Part shown: positions 23,131 to 30,869 of the stretch, in pieces
Position numbering within the stretch: the stretch's first letter is position 1
Layout: each line of letters starts with the position of its first letter
DNA from: Bacteroidota bacterium
GTDB lineage: Bacteria > Bacteroidota > Bacteroidia > Bacteroidales > P3
Assembly: GCA_017860255.1 (NCBI GenBank)
Contig: JAFNAR010000024.1
Span: 1 to 42,072, forward strand
Reading direction: 5' to 3'
DNA: 42,072 bases
Position numbers and translations under genes: made by a program
The notes under the pieces: generated by a model
The model's input: only the letters and a program-made list of their open reading frames with translations
What the model was told of the DNA's origin: nothing
Database searches by the model: none

Positions 23131-24342
23131 ATGAGAAAAACACTTTTAGCTTTCCTATTATTTTTTATTCCTTTCTTTTCAAATGCACAATGGAACTGTC
23201 CAAGCAAGTTAGGCAGTTTTACAAAACCTATTCCTTTCACCCCAATAAAAGGAGGAATTGAGCTAACGGGTTCTGGAGGAATTATTGACGATAACTATTT
23301 TGGTTTCTTTGCTGGATATGCTGCTTTGGAGTATACGAAAAATCAACATACTTTTTATGCTGAAGGAGGAATTAAAGCATGGGCAAGATATGATGATGGT
23401 TTAAACCAAACTTATGATAATACCTATGGAGGGTTTCGTGAAGCCTATTATCAGTTTCTTAATAAAAAAACCAGCTTGCGTTTAGGTATTCAAACAATTA
23501 AATTAGACGATCATTATTTGGTTAATGATAGAGCTGCTGGAGTTAATTTTGGCTTTGATTATAAGAAACTTTCATTTCAATTTGCTGGAGGTTCTGTAAT
23601 GAAACATTTCTCAAGAAATGGTTTGTTTTGTAATGTAGGATATGTTTATGATATTCTTCATCGTGATAGAGGTTTAATGGGAAATAGATTATTAGAAACA
23701 AATTTTGGAGCCTTAACTCTTTCTTATAATAACAAAGGAATTGAAAGAGGACTTAATAAAGTTGGTTTAGCTGTTTATAATGAATTTGGTTCAAAGATAG
23801 ATACTAATGTGTTTATGACAGGGCTATATGCAACTTTAACTCTACCTTTTGACATAGAATTAACTCCTGAAGTCTTATATCAAAATTCTCTTTCTAATGA
23901 TGCGATACTTTATTCATTAGGGCTAAGAAAGATGTTTATTTTGGAAAATACTCAGCGTTTTGAGCTTCAAGCAAGAGCTTTGGAAAGTACTAAATTGGAT
24001 AAAGGAGCAATGATTAAGAACTCTTTTAGTAATCTTTTTCTTGGAGATGTGATACGCCTTGAAGCAAAAGACTTACCTCTTTATCAAGCATCTTTAAGAT
24101 ATAGTATTCCAAAACATAGTCTTCATTTTAAGATACAATATACTTCAGAGTTTGACTCAAATGGATTGTCAGAAATTGATCTTTCAATAGGGAAGAGAAT
24201 TCTTAAGCAAGTTCAATTATCTGCAATTGGAGGATATATTAAAAGTCCAACCTTAGAACATAAAGATGCTTTTTTTGCAAGAATTGAAGCAAGAGTTTAT
24301 CTTTTTTCTCCACAGATAAAGAATAAGAAGCAAGCTAATTAA
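23131..24342 (+). CDS. Outer-membrane beta-barrel protein
   Basis: A 403-residue protein with a signal peptide (LLAFLLFFIPFFSNAQ) and a long run of alternating amphipathic strands with aromatic girdles (for example TFYAEGGIKAWARYDDG, AYYQFLNKKTSLRLGIQ, FFARIEARVYLF), as in porin-like barrels of 14-18 strands. No plug or TonB-dependent receptor signature is present. It may be a channel or a structural partner of the two preceding products. Last gene of its operon; a strong terminator follows. Confidence 0.7.
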   Translation: MRKTLLAFLLFFIPFFSNAQWNCPSKLGSFTKPIPFTPIKGGIELTGSGGIIDDNYFGFFAGYAALEYTKNQHTFYAEGGIKAWARYDDGLNQTYDNTYGGFREAYYQFLNKKTSLRLGIQTIKLDDHYLVNDRAAGVNFGFDYKKLSFQFAGGSVMKHFSRNGLFCNVGYVYDILHRDRGLMGNRLLETNFGALTLSYNNKGIERGLNKVGLAVYNEFGSKIDTNVFMTGLYATLTLPFDIELTPEVLYQNSLSNDAILYSLGLRKMFILENTQRFELQARALESTKLDKGAMIKNSFSNLFLGDVIRLEAKDLPLYQASLRYSIPKHSLHFKIQYTSEFDSNGLSEIDLSIGKRILKQVQLSAIGGYIKSPTLEHKDAFFARIEARVYLFSPQIKNKKQAN

Positions 24343-24344
24343 CA

Positions 24345-24380
24345 CAATAAACGCCTTAAAATTCTTTAAGGCGTTTATTG
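24345..24380. terminator. Bidirectional terminator between the beta-barrel gene and rpoD
   Basis: A perfect 16-bp stem, CAATAAACGCCTTAAA (24345-24360) against 24365-24380, with a four-base loop ATTC. It lies between convergent genes, two bases after the beta-barrel stop and 23 bases from the rpoD stop. Confidence 0.9.
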
Positions 24381-24403
24381 TTTATGATATTAAAGTCTTG
24401 TTT

Positions 24404-25264
24404 TTATAGATAGGATTGAAGTTGTTCTGTTTTGGCTGTTTGTTTTAGTCTTTTTAGTGCTTTGTCTCTAATTTGACGAACTCTTTCACGAGTAATGTTG
24501 ATATGGTTTGCAATTTCGTCTAATGTGTATCCATGAGTTTGTCCAATTCCATAGAATAGAGTAATTATATCTCTTTCTCTTTTGTTAAGAACAGATAGAG
24601 TACGTTGGATTTCTGTTGAAAGACTTTCTTGCATAACTGTTCCGTCAGTTCCTTGTGCATTATCGTCAACATAAACATCAATTAAACTTACATCTTCATC
24701 TCCAACTAATGGAGCATCCATTGAAACTGCTCTCATTGAAATTGAAAGAACGTCATTTAGTTTATCTCTTGAAGTGTCTAATATTTCAGAGAGTTCTTCA
24801 ATTGTTGGATTTCTTTCCAAATATTGTTCTAAGCGAGATGATTCTTTTTTAATCTTACCTAAGGCTCCGACTTGGTTTAGAGGCAAACGAACAATTCTGC
24901 TTTGTTCGGCAAGAGCTTGAAGAATTGCTTGTCGAATCCACCAAACAGCATAAGAAATAAATTTAAAGCCTCTTGTTTCATCAAAACGTTTTGCTGCTTT
25001 AATTAAACCAAGATTTCCTTCGTTAATTAAATCAGGTAAACTTAATCCTTGATTTTGGTATTGTTTTGCAACAGATATAACAAAACGAAGATTGGCTTTA
25101 ACAAGTTTATCAAGAGCTTCCTGATCTCCATTTTTAATTCTTTGAGCCAACAAAACTTCTTCTTCGGCAGAAACCATTTCTTCTTTACCAACATCTTGAA
25201 GAAATTTATCCAAAGACCCAATTTCTCTATTTGTAATCGATTTAGCAATTTTTAATTGTCTCAT
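24404..25264 (-). CDS. rpoD: Primary RNA polymerase sigma factor (RpoD/SigA)
   Basis: A 286-residue sigma-70 factor, the usual short Bacteroidota form without the long N-terminal region 1.1. Region 2 is clear ([26 protein letters not shown], then [17 protein letters not shown] in 2.3/2.4), as is region 4 with the DNA-binding helix-turn-helix [20 protein letters not shown] near the C-terminus. This factor is the one that recognises the TAnnTTTG-type promoters seen across the window. A -7 box TACCTTTG lies at 25328-25321, giving a leader of about 50 bases. Confidence 0.95.
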   Translation of the reverse strand: MRQLKIAKSITNREIGSLDKFLQDVGKEEMVSAEEEVLLAQRIKNGDQEALDKLVKANLRFVISVAKQYQNQGLSLPDLINEGNLGLIKAAKRFDETRGFKFISYAVWWIRQAILQALAEQSRIVRLPLNQVGALGKIKKESSRLEQYLERNPTIEELSEILDTSRDKLNDVLSISMRAVSMDAPLVGDEDVSLIDVYVDDNAQGTDGTVMQESLSTEIQRTLSVLNKRERDIITLFYGIGQTHGYTLDEIANHINITRERVRQIRDKALKRLKQTAKTEQLQSYL

Positions 25265-25320
25265 AAATCCGATATTTAAAACAGTATCTTTCTGTTAAAA
25301 AGACACTTTTATGTACCTTG

Positions 25321-25328
25321 CAAAGGTA
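25321..25328 (-). promoter_or_regulatory. -7 box upstream of rpoD
   Basis: TACCTTTG on the minus strand, 57 bases before the ATG. The -33 element is not convincing. Confidence 0.5.
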
Positions 25329-25395
25329 AATCGTAAATACTCGAAATTTAAGCTACTATTAAAAAAGTTATTAACGAGTTTTCAACAATATGAGG

Positions 25396-26769
25396 TTAAA
25401 GGACTAACATAAAATAATAAGTTCTAAAATCATTTGGATAGAACCCTTCAATGATTACTTTTCCTTTCCTTGAATTTAGTGCTTTGATATCATCCTTTGT
25501 TATATTTGGATTTCTGTCAAGGCTCGTGATAACAAAACCCTTTTTAATTCCCAAACGAGCAAAAGGAGAATTGTTTGTCTTCTCTAAAACAAAACCATTT
25601 GTTATTTGATAATCTTTCTTCTCTTTTGCAGTTAATTCTCTAATTTGACTGTTGAGAGTTGTGAATATATTTTTTTCTTCAGGTTTAACAATTGATGTAT
25701 TACCCATTTCATTTAAAAGAAGGCATTCAGCTTCATTTACAGAATTATCCCTTTCAAATTTAATTGTAAGCTTATCTCCAGGTGAGCTTTGAGAAAGAAT
25801 TTCATTAAGTTCAGAATTGTAATTAATTTCTTTGTTGTTAACTTGAATTATAATATCTCCTTCTTTAAGTCCAGCTTTTTGTGCTGCTCCATTTTCATTA
25901 ATTGAAGCAATATAAAGTCCTTTCACTTTCTTAATCCCTTTGTTCTCTGCCAATCGAGAATCAACTTCAGCAATATTTACTCCCAAATAGGCTATTTGAG
26001 TAGTACCAAATTTTATAATATCATTAGTTATTTTCTTTACAATATTAGAAGGAATTGCAAAGGAATATCCTGAATAGGAGCCAGTGTTTGAAGCAATGGC
26101 AGTGTTTATTCCAATTAGCTTACCATCCAAATCAACCAAAGCACCTCCACTATTGCCAGGGTTTACAGCAGCATCAGTTTGGATAAAAGATTTCAATGGA
26201 TTTTCATTCATCTTATTTCCTAAAATATTCAGGTCACGAGCCTTTGCACTTATTATTCCAGCAGTAACTGTTGAAGTAAGATTAAAAGGATTACCTACTG
26301 CCAAAACCCATTGCCCTATTTTGGTTTTATCAGAATCTCCAAACTCAATTGTAGGCAAATCATTTGCTTCAATCTTTATTACAGCCAAATCAGCAGAAGG
26401 ATCATTCCCAATAATAACTGCTTTATATCTTCTTTTGTCATTTAAAATAACTTGAATACTGTCAGCATCTTGAACAACGTGATTGTTAGTAATAATATAT
26501 CCATCACTTGAAAGAATAACTCCAGAACCAGAAGTTTGATAAGTACGTGAGCGTTGTTGAGGAATTATAAAACCAAAGAAGTCATCATAGAAATTTGTCT
26601 GTTGAGCATATTCACATTGAATGTGAACAACTGCATGAACTGTATGTTCGGCAGCTTGAGTGAAATCAATTGGGAAATTTGTTGTTGTATTGTTTTGTGA
26701 TACTGCAAAATTGAACAACAAAAAAGTAGAAATAAATAATGGAATTGTTTTTAGAATTAAATTTTTCAT
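25396..26769 (-). CDS. Periplasmic serine protease, DegP/HtrA family
   Basis: A 457-residue quality-control protease of the periplasm. A signal peptide (SQNN near 24) is followed by the trypsin-like domain with the full triad H97 (IITNNHVV), D127 (SADLAVI) and S207 (NPGNSGGA), then two PDZ domains (about 255-345 and 375-457) that bind misfolded chains and regulate the protease. Length matches DegP. It is alone on its transcript; no stress operator is evident. Confidence 0.92.
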   Translation of the reverse strand: MKNLILKTIPLFISTFLLFNFAVSQNNTTTNFPIDFTQAAEHTVHAVVHIQCEYAQQTNFYDDFFGFIIPQQRSRTYQTSGSGVILSSDGYIITNNHVVQDADSIQVILNDKRRYKAVIIGNDPSADLAVIKIEANDLPTIEFGDSDKTKIGQWVLAVGNPFNLTSTVTAGIISAKARDLNILGNKMNENPLKSFIQTDAAVNPGNSGGALVDLDGKLIGINTAIASNTGSYSGYSFAIPSNIVKKITNDIIKFGTTQIAYLGVNIAEVDSRLAENKGIKKVKGLYIASINENGAAQKAGLKEGDIIIQVNNKEINYNSELNEILSQSSPGDKLTIKFERDNSVNEAECLLLNEMGNTSIVKPEEKNIFTTLNSQIRELTAKEKKDYQITNGFVLEKTNNSPFARLGIKKGFVITSLDRNPNITKDDIKALNSRKGKVIIEGFYPNDFRTYYFMLVL

Positions 26770-26818
26770 GTCCTTTTGTTTTTTTAATTGTTCTATTTAT
26801 TTTTTAGTTATGTAAATT

Positions 26819-26845
26819 AAAAGAAGGAGATTAACCCCTTCTTTT
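26819..26845 (-). terminator. Terminator between bcp and the degP gene
   Basis: A 9-bp stem AAAAGAAGG (26819-26827) / CCTTCTTTT (26837-26845) with a 9-base loop. On the minus strand it ends in TTTT and lies 71 bases after the bcp stop. Confidence 0.65.
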
Positions 26846-26915
26846 TTGTCCGAATAACGTGATAGCAAGAAAAATATTTTATAAACTAAAATCAAAAAAA
26901 TATCTATTTCAAAGC

Positions 26916-27371
26916 TTATAAATTAAGAATTTGGAAAGCATGTTCCTTTGTTTTAACTTCTTTTGATGTTATTATGTTTTCAACAATACCTTTCTCATTA
27001 ATAATAAAGGTAGTTCTAAAAGTTCCCATATACTCTTTTTCATAAAGTTTCTTTGTTCCATACACTCCAAAGGTTTCAACCAATTTTTTGTCAGTATCTG
27101 CAATTAAATTAAATGGAAGATTGTTTTTGTTCTTAAACTTAATATGCGATTCTTGAGAATCAACACTAACACCCACAACCTCATAACCTGCCTTTTTCAA
27201 ATCATCATAATTATCTCTTAAATTGCATGCTTGAGCAGTACAACCAGAAGTATTATCCTTAGGATAGAAGTATAAAGCCAATTTCTTCCCCTTAAAATCA
27301 GAAAGTTTTATTTCTTTACCATTTTCATTAAGCCCCAAAAATTCAGGAGCCTTATCTCCAATATTTATCAT
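26916..27371 (-). CDS. bcp: Thiol peroxidase of the Bcp/PrxQ type
   Basis: A 151-residue thioredoxin-fold peroxidase that reduces hydrogen peroxide and organic peroxides using thioredoxin. The peroxidatic cysteine C44 and resolving cysteine C49 are in the typical motif FYPKDNTSGCTAQACNLRD, the five-residue spacing of atypical 2-Cys Bcp. Downstream landmarks FNLIADTDKK and YMGTFRTTFIIN fit as well. Full length; cytoplasmic. It stands alone. Confidence 0.92.
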   Translation of the reverse strand: MINIGDKAPEFLGLNENGKEIKLSDFKGKKLALYFYPKDNTSGCTAQACNLRDNYDDLKKAGYEVVGVSVDSQESHIKFKNKNNLPFNLIADTDKKLVETFGVYGTKKLYEKEYMGTFRTTFIINEKGIVENIITSKEVKTKEHAFQILNL

Positions 27372-27488
27372 AATTCATTAGTTTTTATATTATAACCCAA
27401 TAACGCTCTAATTCCTTTCTAAATTATTTGCAAGAAGAAAATAATGTTAAATTAAGAACAACCCAGTAAATATCTTTAATAAAAACAG

Positions 27489-27540
27489 ACTTAGTCCTTA
27501 CCCCCAAAGGACTAAGTTTATTTTAAGCAAGGACTAAGTC
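27489..27540. repeat. Short repeat of the AAGG type with hairpin
   Basis: AAGGACTAAGT occurs at 27507-27517 and again at 27529-27539, exactly 22 bases apart, and its reverse complement ACTTAGTCCTT at 27489-27499, so the first pair forms a perfect 11-bp hairpin. It is a small version of the phased arrays found elsewhere in the window. Confidence 0.7.
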
Positions 27541-27573
27541 TAAATTTTATACTGTTTTTTTATAAAAATTATA

Positions 27574-27581
27574 TATCTTTG
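27574..27581 (+). promoter_or_regulatory. -7 box upstream of the orphan membrane protein gene
   Basis: TATCTTTG fits TAnnTTTG; a CTG 19 bases upstream is a poor -33. It predicts a leader of about 90 bases. Confidence 0.4.
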
Positions 27582-27676
27582 CAATCTGCAATGATTGTAT
27601 GTTTTTTGTAAGAAATTAAAATTTAATTGACAAATTATGTAGCTTCATAATTAGCAATTCAAAAAAAGAAAGAAGA

Positions 27677-29131
27677 ATGCTAAAAAGAATTTTAGTTGTA
27701 TTTATAATAACCTTATTGCTTATTGATGTTGGATATTCTTTTATTCAGTTTTACAATATGCCTTTTGATGGAGATATGTCTAGATGTATTGTACCAGCTA
27801 AAGAAGTGAAACCTATTTTAGAAAATCCATTAGGAATAAAAATTTTTACTGATAATATCACATATCCTAATCCTAATAGGTTTTTTTGTCATTGGAGTTT
27901 CTCCGAATATTTCAATAATGTCCCTTTATTTCTTCAAAATTTCACAAGTCCTATTAATAGTGCATATTTATCTTGTGCATTAGCCAAAATTATAATTCAG
28001 GTTATAATCATATTTTTACTTTCTCTTTTTATTTCAGGAAAGTTATTGAAATTTGATTTTTTAGTCGCTGCAATTTTAATAACCCCTTTGTTTCAAACAA
28101 ACGGATATAGAACATATATGGGAATTATTGACCCTTCTACTACATATACATTTTTCTATGCACTACCTATTATTTTAGTTATCATATATTTTATGCCACT
28201 TTATTTTAAATATATTAATGGTCTAGAATTTAAAAAGATGACATATTTAAAATATTTATGGATTCCATTAGCATTGATTTCTAGTTTAAGTGGACCATTA
28301 AATCCTGGCGTTTCTTTAGTAATTAGTCTATTAATCTTTATGTATTTTTTTACTCAAAATTTATCCAAATTAGATGTCAAAGATAGATTTACAAAGATTA
28401 GACAGGTTATTAAAAGTATCCCTAAAGACGTTTTATTTTATTTATTGCCTTTATGTTTATTTTCATTGTATTCATTATTTCTTGGAAGATTCAATTCAGA
28501 GAATATAAGCAACGAACTAACTTTATCTGAAATATATTTAAGATTACCAATAGGCATATATTATATTTTTACTCAAAAATTAGGGTTCCCTATCTTATTT
28601 CTAATATTAACAATTAACACATTAATTATTCACTATAGAATTAAGAATTCAGAAGGCAAAAAGATATTAAAGATGTTTAAATGTATTGGATTTTTTGCTC
28701 TGATATACATATTCCTATTGCCATTAGGAGGATATAGAAGCTATAGACCAAATATTTTAAGATATGATACATTTATGCCAATAACATTAAGTTTGATATT
28801 TATTTATGCTAAAATGTCTATTTTTTTACTTAAATATTTACCGAATAAATTCAAATATTGTTATGTTCCTTTAATAATATTAGTTGTTTTTATCTTCACA
28901 AATGCTGATAAACCTTGCTTTAATCGAAATATCTGTGAAAGAAATTCAATTAATCAAATAGCTAATTTGAAAGAAAAAATTGTAAAAATAAATGACAATT
29001 GTACTGTTTTATCGTGGGAAATAATAAATAATCCCAAAGACTCCGAACTCAACACTAAGCTATTAAAGAAATGGAGAATAATTGATGATGATAAATTGTA
29101 TTATCAAAGTTCATCAATTAATAGCAAGTAA
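27677..29131 (+). CDS. Orphan polytopic membrane protein, possibly GT-C-like
   Basis: A 484-residue protein with about 10-11 hydrophobic helices, a short N-terminal helix, a polar loop after it (residues 30-85) and a C-terminal soluble tail of about 65 residues. The overall shape (first loop with acidic residues DGDMSR, many helices) recalls GT-C-type transferases of envelope sugars, but I see no clear catalytic motif and do not name a family. It is the only plus-strand gene in a minus-strand neighbourhood and is bounded by a repeat-containing gap. Its codon choice looks even more AT-rich than the housekeeping neighbours, which may hint at transfer but was not measured. Confidence 0.6.
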   Translation: MLKRILVVFIITLLLIDVGYSFIQFYNMPFDGDMSRCIVPAKEVKPILENPLGIKIFTDNITYPNPNRFFCHWSFSEYFNNVPLFLQNFTSPINSAYLSCALAKIIIQVIIIFLLSLFISGKLLKFDFLVAAILITPLFQTNGYRTYMGIIDPSTTYTFFYALPIILVIIYFMPLYFKYINGLEFKKMTYLKYLWIPLALISSLSGPLNPGVSLVISLLIFMYFFTQNLSKLDVKDRFTKIRQVIKSIPKDVLFYLLPLCLFSLYSLFLGRFNSENISNELTLSEIYLRLPIGIYYIFTQKLGFPILFLILTINTLIIHYRIKNSEGKKILKMFKCIGFFALIYIFLLPLGGYRSYRPNILRYDTFMPITLSLIFIYAKMSIFLLKYLPNKFKYCYVPLIILVVFIFTNADKPCFNRNICERNSINQIANLKEKIVKINDNCTVLSWEIINNPKDSELNTKLLKKWRIIDDDKLYYQSSSINSK

Positions 29132-29165
29132 TTTAGTTAATATTTATTTTATATATTCCTTTATA

Positions 29166-30545
29166 CTACTTTCCAATACAGAACTTTGAAAAGATATTGC
29201 CAAGGATTTCTTCGGTGCTTACTTCTCCGGTTATTTCTCCTAAATGATGTAGGCAGGTGCGAATATCACTTGCTATCAGGTCTGAAGGAAGATTGTTCTT
29301 TATGCCTTGTTCTGTGCTGTTAATACCCTCTAAAAGGAGTTTTAATGCTTCAAAATGTCGCCAGTTGCTAACGAATATCTTATCGTTTAGTTCGTTTATA
29401 TCAAATAACACAAACATTTTTTCAACTATTTCGCCAATATTTTGCTTTGTTTTGGCTGATATCTCAATTGCATTCATCTCTTTCCAGCCTTTCTCCTTAT
29501 GCTTTTGAATATCTATTTTGTTGGCAATTAAGATAAGATGCTTGTCGTTGAAATCAATTCTTTGTTTTAGGTCTTCAATCTCTTGTTTTGCTTCTTTTGG
29601 AGTGCTTTTGTTTACATCAACAATAAAAAGAATGATTTTTGATTTCTCAATTGCTGAAAATGTTCTTTCAATTCCTGCTTTCTCTATCTTGTTTGAGCTT
29701 TCTCTAATTCCAGCTGTGTCAATGAAACGAAACTCCAAACCTCTTAAATTTAGCTTTTCTTCAATTGTGTCTCTTGTTGTTCCTTCTTCATCGGAAACAA
29801 TGGCTCTTTCTTCTTTTAGAAAAACATTCAAAAGGGTAGATTTGCCAGAATTGGGTTTGCCAACAATGGTTACAGGTATTCCATTTTTAAAACAAGAACC
29901 CATTTGAAAAGAATTAACCAATTCATTTGCTCTTGTTTTAATGTCATTAAGCATGTTTATTAATGCTGTTCTATCTGCAAATTCAACATCCTGGTCAGAA
30001 AAGTCCAATTCCAATTCTAAAAGAGAAGATATATCAACTAATTTTTGTCTAAGTGAGTAAAGTATATCGCCATAACCTCCTCTTAGTTGCTTTAATGCAA
30101 GTGTGTGAGAGGCTTCATTATGTGATTGGATTAAGTCGCAAACTGCTTCTGCTTGAGCCAAATCTAATTTACCATTTAAGAAAGCTCGTTTAGTAAATTC
30201 TCCTCTATTTGCAAGCGATGCTCCATTTTCCAATAATGCAACAATAACTTTTTGAGCAATAAATGAAGAGCCATGAATGGAAAATTCAACAGAATCTTCT
30301 CCAGTATATGAATGTGGGGAGCGAAATATTGTACAAAGACATTCATCAATAAGCTTTCCATTATTTATAATATGTCCAAAGATTGCAGAATGAGTAGGGG
30401 AGTTTTCAATAGTTTTCCCTTTCATCTTGCTTACAAAAACCTTACTTGCAATTTCAAATGCCCTGTTTCCTGAAAGTCTAATAACTGCAATAGCACTTTC
30501 TCCTGAAGGCGTTGCCAATGCACAAATTGTTTCAAACTCTAACAT
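29166..30545 (-). CDS. mnmE: tRNA modification GTPase MnmE
   Basis: A 459-residue GTPase that, with MnmG, adds the (carboxy)aminomethyl group to uridine 34 of certain tRNAs. The N-terminal tetrahydrofolate-binding domain (1-120; ICALATPSGESAIAVIRLSG), a helical domain, and the inserted G domain with GKPNSGKS at 229-236 and DTAG near 275 are all present. The protein ends in the catalytic CxGK motif (C456-I-G-K459). Length is normal. It has its own -7 box upstream. Confidence 0.96.
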   Translation of the reverse strand: MLEFETICALATPSGESAIAVIRLSGNRAFEIASKVFVSKMKGKTIENSPTHSAIFGHIINNGKLIDECLCTIFRSPHSYTGEDSVEFSIHGSSFIAQKVIVALLENGASLANRGEFTKRAFLNGKLDLAQAEAVCDLIQSHNEASHTLALKQLRGGYGDILYSLRQKLVDISSLLELELDFSDQDVEFADRTALINMLNDIKTRANELVNSFQMGSCFKNGIPVTIVGKPNSGKSTLLNVFLKEERAIVSDEEGTTRDTIEEKLNLRGLEFRFIDTAGIRESSNKIEKAGIERTFSAIEKSKIILFIVDVNKSTPKEAKQEIEDLKQRIDFNDKHLILIANKIDIQKHKEKGWKEMNAIEISAKTKQNIGEIVEKMFVLFDINELNDKIFVSNWRHFEALKLLLEGINSTEQGIKNNLPSDLIASDIRTCLHHLGEITGEVSTEEILGNIFSKFCIGK

Positions 30546-30571
30546 ATACTTCTCTTCTCTAAAATAATTAG

Positions 30572-30600
30572 CAAAGGTATTAATAAAAACTCAATTTCAA
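30572..30600 (-). promoter_or_regulatory. Promoter of mnmE
   Basis: On the minus strand TTG (30600-30598), 18 bases, then TACCTTTG (30579-30572), 27 bases before the ATG. Confidence 0.55.
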
Positions 30601-30710
30601 TTTCCTTTTAAGAAAATTTGTTGTATATTTGCATTATAAATAACTGCGAATGTTTTTTGCAAATATTTATTACTAACACATCAATTTCCCGTAAGGTTTT
30701 CTTAGAAAAA

Positions 30711-30868
30711 AAAGATGTGCATCGTTTATAGTGAAAGATGCACATCTTTTGGTATGAAAGATGCACATCTTTCGAGATTAAAATAAGGAGTTAGTAATTT
30801 TTTATAAGGAGTTACTGAATTAAAACAAGGACTTAGAGAAATAAAACAAGGAGTTATTTTTATAAAAC
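30711..30868. repeat. Phased array: three 23-24 bp units then four 21-bp units
   Basis: Units start at 30711 (AAAGATGTGCATC), 30734 and 30757 (AAAGATGCACATCTTT). The first is inverted against the others: 30711-30723 is the perfect reverse complement of 30737-30749 and 30760-30772. From 30785 come four exact 21-base units at 30785, 30806, 30827 and 30848, each beginning AAGGAGTTA or AAGGACTTA, the last three ending in AAAAC. The array ends one base from the uvrB stop codon, so it would be in the 3' end of the uvrB transcript. Confidence 0.85.
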
Positions 30869-30869
30869 C

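Larger units (their letters stand above)
27372..27676. other. 305-base gap with a repeat hairpin and a promoter
   Basis: It contains the repeat at 27489-27540 and a -7 box TATCTTTG at 27574-27581 about 95 bases before the membrane protein ATG (27677). Nothing else is recognised. Confidence 0.6.
30546..30869. other. 324-base gap between uvrB and mnmE
   Basis: Besides the mnmE promoter and the repeat array at 30711-30868, I see nothing that looks like a gene. A plus-strand TATATTTG near 30630 fits a -7 box but has no gene behind it. Confidence 0.6.

Noticed and set aside
27677..29131. Named glycosyltransferase assignment for the orphan membrane protein
   Set aside because: Only the helix count and the acidic first loop point that way; no catalytic motif is clear.
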